Shown piece after piece: positions 9,191 through 17,899 of a stretch of DNA of 34,112 nucleotides. The notes under the pieces were generated by a model. It did no database searches. It was not told where the DNA came from and saw only the letters and a program-made list of their open reading frames with translations. Position 1 is the first letter of the stretch; each line of letters begins with the position of its first letter. The translations under genes were made by a program, and so were the position numbers. Location of the stretch: positions 1-34,112 of the forward strand of contig PBCP01000039.1 in assembly GCA_002717145.1 (NCBI GenBank). Reading direction: 5' to 3'. This stretch comes from Planctomycetaceae bacterium. GTDB lineage: Bacteria; Planctomycetota; Planctomycetia; Pirellulales; Pirellulaceae.

Positions 9191-10303
9191 CTAAATAGAT
9201 TTAGTGATGGTGTAACTGATTGCACCTAGCACGGCACCCAGTGGTAATGTCGTCACCCAAGCGGCTAGAATTCTGCCAATCACCGCCCAACGTCCCTGTC
9301 CGGTCACTGTGCCAATACCAAACAACGAGCCGCAACTAACATGAGTGGTGGAAACTGGCAGACCAAGTCGGCTGGCACCTATCACAATCAGGCTAGTTAA
9401 GAAATTCGCCGTAAAACCCTGGCCGTGATTCATTGGTGTGATCTTCTGTGCCATGGTTTCGGCAACCCGCCTCGCACTCACAAGGCCTCCGATACCAATA
9501 GCGACCCCGACTAACGCCGTGCTACCAAATTTACCAAGGGCGGGCGCCAACATTAAGAGTGCAGCAATTTTAGGAGTATCATTTAATCCGCGGGCAAAAC
9601 TCACCATACCGGCCGATAGAAAATGCAGCCTATTAAGCAATTTACCTCCCTCCATTCCGATCACATCGCCAACATAGCGACACTGCAAATTAACCTCGTC
9701 TTTTGAGTCCGTCTTCAATTCTGCTAATCTCTTGAGCGCATCAGACATCGACAGACCATTTTGAGATAAAAGCAATTCACCTTCAGCCATGAATGTAAAT
9801 TCTGACTTCACTCCCATCATCCGTCTGGCTTTAGATAGAAGAGGGTATAAAACCAATGCAAACCCAAAAGCCATCACCGGACTGACCAGTAATGGTAAAA
9901 AGAATCCGCTACCAAGCTTTTCCAACTGAATCGCTGAATCTGCCATCCAACCCGCACCGACAAGGGCACCCACCAGACTGTGAGTTGTGGAAATCGGCAT
10001 TCCAATTACAGTGGCAACCAGTACCGTTAACCCGGCTCCGAGTGCCACAGCTGCCCCGTATTCCACAGTTGAGGCAAGTTCAACGCTAACCAAGCCCTTA
10101 CCGGAAAAACTCTCAATCAGGGTTTCTGCGAGAAATACAGCGGTGAGTGAGCCTAAGAATGTCGTCACGGTGGCCCATCCTAACGCCCGACGGTAATTCG
10201 TTACCCCACTTCCAAACAGCGTTGCCACGCCTTTGAAATTATCATTGGCACCATTGGCATACGCCAGGCACAACGTCGTTATTAAGATGATCAAGATTGC
10301 CAT
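9191..10303 (-). CDS. Inorganic phosphate transporter, PiT family (about 370 aa)
   Basis: A polytopic inner-membrane protein with the duplicated PiT (PF01384) signature. The first repeat has YANGANDNFKG at residues 15-24 and GMPISTTHSLVGA. The second has FARGLNDTPKIAA and GLPVSTTHVSCGS. The two halves are separated by a soluble loop containing SEFTFMAEGELLL. PiT carriers import phosphate, usually as metal-phosphate, driven by protons or sodium. The ATG at 10303 is preferred as start because it opens directly into the first membrane segment. An in-frame TTG at 10342 would add 13 Arg-rich residues, and neither start has a Shine-Dalgarno sequence. The gene is convergent with the sulfatase operon and divergent from the next one. 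No phoU-like gene is adjacent, and the link to sulfatases is probably only positional. Confidence 0.9.
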   Translation of the reverse strand: MAILIILITTLCLAYANGANDNFKGVATLFGSGVTNYRRALGWATVTTFLGSLTAVFLAETLIESFSGKGLVSVELASTVEYGAAVALGAGLTVLVATVIGMPISTTHSLVGALVGAGWMADSAIQLEKLGSGFFLPLLVSPVMAFGFALVLYPLLSKARRMMGVKSEFTFMAEGELLLSQNGLSMSDALKRLAELKTDSKDEVNLQCRYVGDVIGMEGGKLLNRLHFLSAGMVSFARGLNDTPKIAALLMLAPALGKFGSTALVGVAIGIGGLVSARRVAETMAQKITPMNHGQGFTANFLTSLIVIGASRLGLPVSTTHVSCGSLFGIGTVTGQGRWAVIGRILAAWVTTLPLGAVLGAISYTITKSI

Positions 10304-10415
10304 GCTGCAACGCAGTATGCGCCGGCGAAAAGGTCTAGTCAATGATGTGCTGGCAATAGCTCGATTTCGAGCCTGAATGACTGCTTACCTACCACGACAC
10401 TCATCCTAGAATTAC

Positions 10416-10440
10416 AATACGATTCTGAGCTAATCGTATT
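10416..10440. promoter_or_regulatory. Perfect 9-bp inverted repeat upstream of a sulfatase operon (candidate operator or leader hairpin)
   Basis: AATACGATT (10416-10424) and AATCGTATT (10432-10440) form a perfect 9-bp inverted repeat with a 7-nt spacer. It lies in the divergent gap between the phosphate transporter and the sulfatase, ending 21 nt before the sulfatase start. The size and dyad symmetry suit a dimeric repressor or activator, but an RNA hairpin is also possible. TATAGG preceded by TGC at 10447-10455 could be an extended -10 immediately before the start. Confidence 0.4.
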
Positions 10441-10461
10441 CCAAAATGCTATAGGACAAAT

Positions 10462-12366
10462 GTGCTTCTTCGAAAAATGCCGTACAAAAAATTCACCTTC
10501 CTGCTCATTCTCATCGCCAGTGCAGTATTCCCCGGAATGCTTCAGGCAGATGATCGTCCCAATGTGCTGTTCATTATCGTTGATGACCTTAACGATATGC
10601 CGTTACACCCTTCCGGCAAACCATATGTTCCGACTCCAAATTTTGATCGCCTCGCTAAACAGGGTGTCAGCTTTACCAATGCTCATTGCAATGATCCTAT
10701 TTGTGCCCCTTCGCGCTCGAGTATGTTAACCGGACTGTACCCTCAAACCTCCAGTCTGTATTGGTTTGAGGATTACCGTCAAAACGCTGTATTGAGCAAT
10801 TCCAAAACGTTAACCGAACATTTGGCAACGAACGGATACAACGTCTACAGCGTTGGAAAAATCTATCATGGCAATCAGGACCCGAAAGGGTTCTTTGCTG
10901 CCAAAGGCCCAGGAGGAAATATTGGCCCGTGGCCATGGGATGGCACAAAGGTGAATCAGCGAGGATTTATACCTCACCCGCAGCAGATGTTTTTCTATGC
11001 TGACGATGCCGACCCCGATATGGACTACAAATGGGAACATACGTTTGGTCCATTAACGATGATTCCAGATTATCCGGCAGATAAAGGAAGTGGTATCCCA
11101 GGCTACAAAGGCTGGCGTCTGTCCGGACAACCCTGGCGATATGTCTCGGATGAGGATCGCGATGCCATGCCGGACGAAGTCAATGCTGACTGGGCTTCTG
11201 GCATTCTTCAGCAGCAACACACAGAAAAGCCTTTTGTTCTTTTTACGGGCTTCAGCAGGACACATACTCCGTTATACGCGCCTCAAAAATACTTTGATCG
11301 ATTCCCTCTTAAAGATATAAAAATTCCGCAGGGCTTGAGGTTAGGCGATTTGAAAGACTGTGCTCCCAGCCTTGCCAATACCAGTCTGTATGCATTTCGT
11401 CGTTATCAAATGTTGCTCAAACACAAAGATAAGCCTGACCTATACAAACAATGGCTACAGGCCTACATGGCTTGTGTAGCCTTCATCGATGACCAGGTTG
11501 GAACCGTACTCGACGCGTTGGCTTCAAGTCCTCACGCTGAAAATACGGTTGTCATCCTCACGAGTGATCATGGATTTCACGTCGGTGGTAAAGAATCGAT
11601 CTACAAGCAAACACTTTGGGACAGTGGTACACGTATCCCATTTATTGTTTCAGGTCTCCGAGACATGCCTAAAAACGTGACGTGCCATCAACCGATATCC
11701 CTCATTGATATCTATCCAACTTTCATTGATTTGTGCGGTTTGCCGCAAAATCCTCATAAAGGACGCTCAGGATACCTGCTCGACGGACACAGTCTGAAAC
11801 CTCTATTCTTAAATCCGAATGGCGACTGGACAGGACCTGATGTGGCCATCACTGCCTTACCGGGAAAAGATCACAGTCAGCATCGTGAGCATATTGGAAC
11901 ACTTTATCCTCACTTCTCAGTGCGTTCTCAGCACTGGCGATATAGCCTTACCTCCGATGGGCAGGAAGAACTTTATCACTACCCGGATGATCCATACGAA
12001 TTCAACAATTTGGCAAATCGAGGGAAATTCGCCGAAATCAAATCCGAACTCAGAGAGCAACTCATCAAGCTTCGTGATGGTAAGAACTGGGTGGAGTCAA
12101 ATTCATTGCCTGACTCAAGGTTGGACGGATTTGAATTAACTGCGAAACTTAAAGGAGATGCGATTTTTTACCTTGGGAAAACAAAAGTCGCCGAGATCAA
12201 ATCAAAACATCAGTCTTCGATTCGTATTCGTGTTGCTGGTAACCGCAGTCAGGTCTGGGTAAATAATCGAGTCTATTCAGATGAGGTCTTTGAGCAGAAT
12301 CTCGCAGGCGGTAAGCTCACCAGTAATAATAAAAGAATAGAGACAATAAGGATTCGCAAACTCTAA
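10462..12366 (+). CDS. Exported iduronate-2-sulfatase-like sulfatase with C-terminal extension (634 aa)
   Basis: A sulfatase related to the one at 6336. Seen: a Sec signal peptide ending near LQA29, metal-binding D41/D42 in FIIVDDLND, a canonical C81-A-P-S-R85 signature followed by MLTGLYPQ, and D369/H370 in LTSDHGFHVGGK. The catalytic part ends near residue 555. A beta-rich tail of about 75 residues follows, including RIRVAGNRSQVWVN, and resembles part of a concanavalin/DUF1080-like sandwich (weak call). The start is GTG at 10462, with AGGA 5 nt upstream. An in-frame ATG at 10477 would keep the signal peptide and is the alternative. The stop is 5 nt before the PSCyt1-DUF1549-DUF1553 gene, so the sulfatase and heme protein are almost certainly co-expressed. 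Confidence 0.88.
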   Translation: MLLRKMPYKKFTFLLILIASAVFPGMLQADDRPNVLFIIVDDLNDMPLHPSGKPYVPTPNFDRLAKQGVSFTNAHCNDPICAPSRSSMLTGLYPQTSSLYWFEDYRQNAVLSNSKTLTEHLATNGYNVYSVGKIYHGNQDPKGFFAAKGPGGNIGPWPWDGTKVNQRGFIPHPQQMFFYADDADPDMDYKWEHTFGPLTMIPDYPADKGSGIPGYKGWRLSGQPWRYVSDEDRDAMPDEVNADWASGILQQQHTEKPFVLFTGFSRTHTPLYAPQKYFDRFPLKDIKIPQGLRLGDLKDCAPSLANTSLYAFRRYQMLLKHKDKPDLYKQWLQAYMACVAFIDDQVGTVLDALASSPHAENTVVILTSDHGFHVGGKESIYKQTLWDSGTRIPFIVSGLRDMPKNVTCHQPISLIDIYPTFIDLCGLPQNPHKGRSGYLLDGHSLKPLFLNPNGDWTGPDVAITALPGKDHSQHREHIGTLYPHFSVRSQHWRYSLTSDGQEELYHYPDDPYEFNNLANRGKFAEIKSELREQLIKLRDGKNWVESNSLPDSRLDGFELTAKLKGDAIFYLGKTKVAEIKSKHQSSIRIRVAGNRSQVWVNNRVYSDEVFEQNLAGGKLTSNNKRIETIRIRKL

Positions 12367-12371
12367 AAAGC

Positions 12372-15170
12372 ATGCTTTCACTTCGTAATATGATGCGCAC
12401 CAACTTACCAAAATACCGATGGATGCTGATTTGGATGAGTATGGCAATTCTGCCATTATCTGCCACGGCCCAACAAATTGAATTCAAGCGGGATATTGCT
12501 CCAATATTAGAAAGGCATTGTTGGGACTGCCATAACGCGGAATCACACGAAGGCGAATTAAGGCTCGATACATTGGGTGGCATGCTTGAAGGTGGTGGAT
12601 CCGGAATCGCGGCCATTATCCCTGGAAAACCCGAGCAAAGCTATCTGATCGATGTCATTTCGCATCTTGATCCGGATCTGAAAATGCCTCCTGAACAGGA
12701 AAAAATTCCAGCCATGGAAATTGAGTTGCTGAAACGCTGGATCAAAGAAGGGGCAGTGTGGCCCGGGCAGCAAATTATCGCAACCGACATTCAATCAGAC
12801 CACTGGGCATTTCAACCAATCAAACGTTCTCAAGTGCCTTCTTTCAAAAACGCGGAAAACCCAATTGATGCCTTTCTACTGGCCTCTCTTAAAAGGCAGG
12901 GACTACAGTTTTCAAAACCAGCAAAGCCCGAAGATTTAATACGACGAGTTTCGATTGTACTAACCGGATTGATGCCTACCCCTGAGCAAACAGCCCATTT
13001 TCTGACAGCCTGGAATCAGGATGCAAAACAGGCTTACACTAATCTGGTCAATCAACTGATGAATAGCCCACACTTTGGTGAACGTTGGGCTCAGCACTGG
13101 TTGGACGTCATCCGTTGGGCAGAAACCAACGGTTCGGAGGCAAATCTGTATCGTAAAAATGCGTGGGTTTACCGGGACTACGTCGTCCGCGCCTTTAACG
13201 ATGACAAACCGTACAATCAGTTTGTCCGAGAACAAATCGCTGGCGATTCTCTGGGGTCTGGAGAAGCCACAGGATTTCTCGTTTCCGGACCACATGTTCC
13301 CGCAGCGACTGTAGGGCGTGAACCCGAAGCAATTCGGCAAGCCAGAGCAGATCGCATGGATGAAGTGATACAAACCGTCGGTGCATCGGTCATGGGCGTC
13401 ACCATTGGATGTGCTCGCTGTCACAACCACAAATTCGACCCTATTTCACTCAAAGATTACTACGCGTTAACCGCCATTTTTCAGGATGTCGAGTTTGGTG
13501 GAAGAGAGCCTGAGTTTGCCAGCGATCATCCTCGACAGCGTCGGGGCGAAGATTTACTTGCACAAATCAACGAATTGCGAAAGCAGTTACTCGCCTATGG
13601 AGGATGGGAGGAAGATTGGGGGGCTTACCGGGAGTTACATTTCCCTGCAGTCAAAACCAAGGCCATTCGAATACGCTTTAAAACCGTTTATGTTGGGCTT
13701 GATGAATTGGAGGTTTTCGGCCCCGATAACTTGCGGCGCAATCTGGCACTAGCTCAATCGGGAACCAAGTTATCCGGATTCCCGGAAGCCGGGATTGAAA
13801 ATAGAAACCCACTTCATCGTGTAACCGATGGTGAATATGGCACCATGGCCTGGCGGGCGCGTGTTGCCAAGGAAGCTGATCAATATCCCTTCATTCAGCT
13901 CGACTTTGAAAACCCCAGATTGGTAGATCGCTTGCGGTTGAGCAGTAACCGGGAATACTACTATGACACCGATTACCTGGAGAAAATGCCTACGCTTCCA
14001 AGATATGAATTTGATATGGACTACCAAAAGGAAGATGGCACATGGCAGCCATGGGTAGGGACCTGGTACGTCAACAAAAAGCTCAATCAAGAGCATCCAG
14101 ATCGTCAAAAAACTTTATCAGTAATTCAAAACCTGATCACGCGTTTCTTTGAAGAAGGCCCTCAGCCAAGTTTTGTCGGCAGATTCGTCGACCCGCAGGT
14201 TACCCATGTGCTATTAAGAGGAAGTCCGGAAAGTCCACGGGACGAGGTTTACCCGGCAGGATTAGCACTCTTTGACGGAGAAGATCTGGGGCTTACGTCC
14301 GAAACCCCCGGAGCCGACCGCCGACTTGCCTTTGCAAACTGGATTACCCATGAGCAAACCCCATTAACCGCTCGAGTCATGGTGAATCGAATTTGGCACC
14401 ATATTTTCGGCACCGGAATTGTAGCCACCACGGGTGACTTCGGCAGTGCCGGAGCAATGCCATCACATCCCGAGCTACTGGATTGGCTTTCCGCCGAATT
14501 CATGAACCCGTCGGAACACACGAAAGCGAAAAACTGGTCTATGCATCATATGATTCGGATGATGGTCATGTCCAAAGCTTTTCGTCAGGCAAGTACCCCC
14601 AATCCTAAGGGACTTAGCAGAGATTCCAATGCTCGACTCTTGTGGCGTTTTCCTCCTAAACGGGTGGAAGCAGAGGTCATTCGTGATTCCATCCTGCTCG
14701 CCTCAGGAAATCTGGATCAACAGATCGGAGGAAGAAGCTACCGAATTCACAACGAAAAGAAGACATACGCGCAGTGGGAGGTTATCGACAATCATGGTCC
14801 TCATACCTGGCGACGTATGCTTTATCAGGAACGTATGCGGCGAGTGGATGACGGAATCTTTACCGCTTTTGACTTCCCTGATTGTGGACAGGTCCGAGCT
14901 AAACGGCCGGTTTCCACCACACCATTACAAGCACTAAACCTGCTCAATAGCCCCTTCGTCGTAGAACAGACTAAAATGATCGCCCAACGTGCACTCGCAC
15001 AGACAAAGAACGACCAGCAGGCAGCGATTGAATACTGCTTTACTTTAATCCTTGGACGCAAACCTGATTCCGAAGAAATCACAGCGTGTCTGCCAATCGC
15101 CAAGCAAGGCGATCTGGCATTCATCTGCCGGGCACTTATTAACTCCAATGAATTCGCCTTCCTGCCGTAA
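12372..15170 (+). CDS. Exported PSCyt1-DUF1549-DUF1553 heme protein (932 aa)
   Basis: Seen: a signal peptide ending near ATA34, then a planctomycete cytochrome domain (PSCyt1, PF07635) with CWDCH (C50, C53, H54). A DUF1549 (PSCyt2) region covers about 165-375 and contains a second CxxCH, C347-A-R-C350-H351, in CARCHNHKFDP. A discoidin-like beta-sandwich covers about 425-570, and DUF1553 (PSD1) covers about 645-920, starting near PGADRRLAFANW. These families are abundant in planctomycetes. Their biochemistry is not established, but the CxxCH motifs imply covalent heme and hence electron transfer, and the sandwich suggests glycan binding. It sits 5 nt after a sulfatase and 41 nt before the DUF1501 gene, its standard partner. 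The start ATG at 12372 is followed by in-frame Met codons at residues 7, 8 and 18, so the start could be slightly later. Confidence 0.9.
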   Translation: MLSLRNMMRTNLPKYRWMLIWMSMAILPLSATAQQIEFKRDIAPILERHCWDCHNAESHEGELRLDTLGGMLEGGGSGIAAIIPGKPEQSYLIDVISHLDPDLKMPPEQEKIPAMEIELLKRWIKEGAVWPGQQIIATDIQSDHWAFQPIKRSQVPSFKNAENPIDAFLLASLKRQGLQFSKPAKPEDLIRRVSIVLTGLMPTPEQTAHFLTAWNQDAKQAYTNLVNQLMNSPHFGERWAQHWLDVIRWAETNGSEANLYRKNAWVYRDYVVRAFNDDKPYNQFVREQIAGDSLGSGEATGFLVSGPHVPAATVGREPEAIRQARADRMDEVIQTVGASVMGVTIGCARCHNHKFDPISLKDYYALTAIFQDVEFGGREPEFASDHPRQRRGEDLLAQINELRKQLLAYGGWEEDWGAYRELHFPAVKTKAIRIRFKTVYVGLDELEVFGPDNLRRNLALAQSGTKLSGFPEAGIENRNPLHRVTDGEYGTMAWRARVAKEADQYPFIQLDFENPRLVDRLRLSSNREYYYDTDYLEKMPTLPRYEFDMDYQKEDGTWQPWVGTWYVNKKLNQEHPDRQKTLSVIQNLITRFFEEGPQPSFVGRFVDPQVTHVLLRGSPESPRDEVYPAGLALFDGEDLGLTSETPGADRRLAFANWITHEQTPLTARVMVNRIWHHIFGTGIVATTGDFGSAGAMPSHPELLDWLSAEFMNPSEHTKAKNWSMHHMIRMMVMSKAFRQASTPNPKGLSRDSNARLLWRFPPKRVEAEVIRDSILLASGNLDQQIGGRSYRIHNEKKTYAQWEVIDNHGPHTWRRMLYQERMRRVDDGIFTAFDFPDCGQVRAKRPVSTTPLQALNLLNSPFVVEQTKMIAQRALAQTKNDQQAAIEYCFTLILGRKPDSEEITACLPIAKQGDLAFICRALINSNEFAFLP

Positions 15171-15211
15171 TTAATACACGGACAAAAGACCTACATATTG
15201 TTAGCATCAAG

Positions 15212-16714
15212 ATGAGTAATCCCGAAAACGTAACACGACTTGGGCAACGCCTGCTGGATCGCAGGAATTTCCTCGGTACCGCCGGTCTTTCTGCCTCAGG
15301 ACTCGCATTAACCAGTATTCTAAGTGCTGAAGGCCTCCTGGCTGACACTCCGCAAACTGCCGGTGGCAAGCAGCCGATACGACCTGCGATTGACCCACAC
15401 AATCCGTATGCTGAGCGTAAATCACATTTTGAGGTGCCAGCCAAACAGGTGCTGGTAATTTACCTCCCTGGCGCCATTAGCCACGTCGATACATTCGATT
15501 ACAAACCAGCTCTAATCAAACTTCATGGCCAAAAGCCCCCCAATCTTCCCAAGGTGACTTTTGAAGGGCCCTCGGGAAACATTGCCAAACCATTCTGGGA
15601 CTTCCGCCCGCATGGTGAAACAGGCAAGATGGTTTCAGCCTTGCTACCGAATCTGGCGAAACAGGTCGATGAGTTTTGTTTTATTCATTCAATGACTACT
15701 GATACCAGTGCGCATCCGCAGGGTGAAAACTTCATGAATACCGGATTTACGATGGAAGGATTTCCGTCATTCGGATCTTGGGTAACTTATGCATTAGGGA
15801 CAGAAGCTCACGATCTGCCTGCATTTGTGGCGATTAACGATCCACGAGGGCTTGCGCGTAGCGGAAAAAACAATTTTGGTAACGGCTTTTTACCGGCAGC
15901 ATTTCAGGGGACTGATTTCAATGCTAAAAACCCACCCAACAATTTACATCGGCCAAAATCGATTTCAGAGAATGCGGATCAGGGCACGTTAGAGTTGCTA
16001 AAACGTCTCAATGCGCGACATTTGCGAAAATATCCCAACGATGCCAATCTTGCTGGCCGCATTGCAAGCTACGAGTTAGCCGGAAGAATGCAGATGTCAG
16101 TTCCCGAAATCATGGATTTGTCTGACGAAACAGCAGCCACCCTAACTGCGTACGGAGTTGAAGGAGGATCAGAACTGCGTGGGCAGTACGCCCAGAACTG
16201 CATTTTAGCGAGGCGATTACTGGAAAAGGGCGTTCGCGTAGTTCAACTATTTAACGGAAGTGACCCCTCTGGTGGCAATGGAGTTACCAACTGGGACTCT
16301 CATTCCAACATTTTGAATACCCATGCGATGCAAGCGGAAATTATGGACCAACCTACGGCAGCATTACTTGCAGATCTCAAGCAACGAGGCATGCTGGAAA
16401 GTACATTGGTTGTCTTTGCCACCGAATTCGGACGAATGCCGTTTTTACAATCCAATGGAACCGGGCGTGATCATAACCCGAATGCATTTACTTGTTTTCT
16501 CGCAGGAGCTGGCGTCAAGCATGGATTCAGCTTTGGTGAAAGTGACGAGTTTGGGTTTAAAGCTGCCGTCAACAAAACGTCAGCTTATGACTTTAATGCC
16601 ACGCTGCTGCATTTAATGGGGCTCGATCATGAGCGTCTCACCTTCTATCACAATGGGCTGGAACGTCGACTGACCAACGTCCACGGGCATGTGATTTCAG
16701 ATGTGATTGCTTAA
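15212..16714 (+). CDS. Tat-exported DUF1501 protein (500 aa)
   Basis: Seen: a twin-arginine signal, R17-R18-N-F-L, followed by a hydrophobic stretch that ends near GLLA. A DUF1501 (PF07394) body follows, with the E405-F-G-R and G418-R-D-H blocks typical of the family. DUF1501 proteins belong to the alkaline-phosphatase-like superfamily that also contains sulfatases, but no reaction is assigned to them. Tat export means the protein folds, probably with bound metal, before crossing the membrane. Neighbours: it follows the DUF1549/DUF1553 gene by 41 nt, the usual pairing in planctomycetes, and converges with the esterase gene at a distance of 11 nt. Inference: a periplasmic partner of the heme protein acting on sulfated or phosphorylated sugars. 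Length is normal. Confidence 0.9.
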   Translation: MSNPENVTRLGQRLLDRRNFLGTAGLSASGLALTSILSAEGLLADTPQTAGGKQPIRPAIDPHNPYAERKSHFEVPAKQVLVIYLPGAISHVDTFDYKPALIKLHGQKPPNLPKVTFEGPSGNIAKPFWDFRPHGETGKMVSALLPNLAKQVDEFCFIHSMTTDTSAHPQGENFMNTGFTMEGFPSFGSWVTYALGTEAHDLPAFVAINDPRGLARSGKNNFGNGFLPAAFQGTDFNAKNPPNNLHRPKSISENADQGTLELLKRLNARHLRKYPNDANLAGRIASYELAGRMQMSVPEIMDLSDETAATLTAYGVEGGSELRGQYAQNCILARRLLEKGVRVVQLFNGSDPSGGNGVTNWDSHSNILNTHAMQAEIMDQPTAALLADLKQRGMLESTLVVFATEFGRMPFLQSNGTGRDHNPNAFTCFLAGAGVKHGFSFGESDEFGFKAAVNKTSAYDFNATLLHLMGLDHERLTFYHNGLERRLTNVHGHVISDVIA

Positions 16715-16725
16715 GTGCAAAGTGG

Positions 16726-17781
16726 CTACTTTTGTTCTCGAATTAGTCTGGCCATCGCTTTCCCCATTGCTTCTCCAATGTTCATATAGGTTTCAGCGTT
16801 CCCGCCGTAATGGCTATTGGAAGCTCCTCCTTTAGATAGGGGATGACTATAGACCGAAGCCACGTTTCCTTTGAATTCCTGATATTTCCCTGAGTTGCCA
16901 TCAACAGCAAGCTGAGCATCCAGAATTTGTTTCTCTACACCTTCCGCATCTTTGGCGGTCTGTCCCAACGTCGCACACACAAAATTAGCATGAGGCGCGT
17001 TAAAATCTTTTCGCAACTGCTTAATAAGTTGAACTAAATTCTGTTCATAACGACTTGCATGCCCCGGATTGTAACGATCTTTATCACCTTGCCACCAAAA
17101 GAATCCGGCGACTTCATACTCTTTCGCATCAGGGTAATACTTATCTAGCTCTTTCAAAACTTGTTTAGCTCGGGCAATGTCGCCATCATACTGCATGCCT
17201 GCATACCAATTGATGGGTTCAGGTTTTGTGCCAACTTCCCATTTGAGGGGCGATTCCTTATAGGCAGCATAATGAAAAGCTTTATCACCTTCCTTAAATT
17301 CAAACGCAGGACTGCCGGGAGGCAGTAAATCCCAACCTAGACTACGATTCCCAATACAGCTTTTAAGTAATAAAACCGGGGCTTCCGTTGCTTCACCTAC
17401 ATAGTGCCCAATACCAACTTCAGGCCCTATGCGGCCTCCGCTGATGGTAAGGAACTCATTATTAAACTGACGAGCACCCCCTTTACCGCTTCCCATGACC
17501 CGTACATTTCGCACATCCTGTCGCGTGGTCCAATTGCCTTCGTCATCGATCAGATACGGATAAAGCCCTTTCTCCTTCACAGCATATTCGAGCGAACCAT
17601 CTTCACCCGCGATTTTCCCAAATCCAAGCATATTCGACTGACCTAGCAAAATATAAACCTGAACCGGTTTGGTGATGTCTGCCGGTTTACCGTCAGGGCG
17701 GGGCAGTTCATCTTGAGCACTAAGTGCCGCCGCTTGAAATAGAAAGACCGTAGCAAGCGAAAAAAGTTTCTTCCAGTTCAT
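16726..17781 (-). CDS. Exported sialate O-acetylesterase-type (SASA) esterase (351 aa)
   Basis: Seen: a Sec signal peptide with cut at LSA22, the SASA/DUF303 (PF03629) nucleophile block ILLGQSNMLGFG with catalytic Ser49, and a conserved FFWWQGDKDRYN block (W229, W230, Q231, G232). The family (carbohydrate esterase 6-like) removes acetyl groups from sialic acids or from plant and algal polysaccharides. In a sulfatase-rich neighbourhood, de-acetylation of an algal or microbial glycan is more likely than sialic acid metabolism (inference). It lies convergent to the DUF1501 gene and divergent from the DUF1592 gene, so it has its own promoter in the 118-nt gap at 17782-17899. The start ATG opens directly into a good signal peptide. 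Confidence 0.87.
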   Translation of the reverse strand: MNWKKLFSLATVFLFQAAALSAQDELPRPDGKPADITKPVQVYILLGQSNMLGFGKIAGEDGSLEYAVKEKGLYPYLIDDEGNWTTRQDVRNVRVMGSGKGGARQFNNEFLTISGGRIGPEVGIGHYVGEATEAPVLLLKSCIGNRSLGWDLLPPGSPAFEFKEGDKAFHYAAYKESPLKWEVGTKPEPINWYAGMQYDGDIARAKQVLKELDKYYPDAKEYEVAGFFWWQGDKDRYNPGHASRYEQNLVQLIKQLRKDFNAPHANFVCATLGQTAKDAEGVEKQILDAQLAVDGNSGKYQEFKGNVASVYSHPLSKGGASNSHYGGNAETYMNIGEAMGKAMARLIREQK

Positions 17782-17808
17782 TTGATTATCATCCTATGCT
17801 GAGTAGTA

Positions 17809-17822
17809 CAATTCCGGAATTG
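17809..17822. promoter_or_regulatory. 14-bp perfect palindrome in a divergent promoter region (candidate operator)
   Basis: CAATTCCGGAATTG is a perfect 14-bp palindrome 27 nt upstream of the SASA start and 77 nt upstream of the DUF1592 start. Its last three bases are the TTG of the putative -35 element for the rightward promoter, so a bound protein would block that promoter. It may control both divergent genes. Confidence 0.4.
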
Positions 17823-17849
17823 AATGGCACAGTGGTTACGAATTAGAAT
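17820..17849 (+). promoter_or_regulatory. Putative sigma-70 promoter for the DUF1592/DUF1552 genes
   Basis: TTGAAT (17820-17825) and TAGAAT (17844-17849) are separated by 18 nt and match the -35 and -10 consensus at 4/6 and 5/6 positions. They lie 50 nt before the start codon of the downstream gene, a normal distance. It is a sequence match only. Confidence 0.35.
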
Positions 17850-17899
17850 AATAACCTTATTGAGTACTTAATTAAACCAGACAGGCAGACATCTCTTCG

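Noticed and set aside
10304..10342. TTG start at 10342 for the phosphate transporter.
   Set aside because: It adds 13 Arg-rich residues before the first membrane segment, with no ribosome site; the ATG at 10303 is more plausible, though the longer form cannot be excluded.
16719..16732. AAAGT/ACTTT hairpin at the convergent DUF1501/esterase junction as a terminator.
   Set aside because: A 5-bp AT-rich stem overlapping the stop of the esterase gene is too weak to call.
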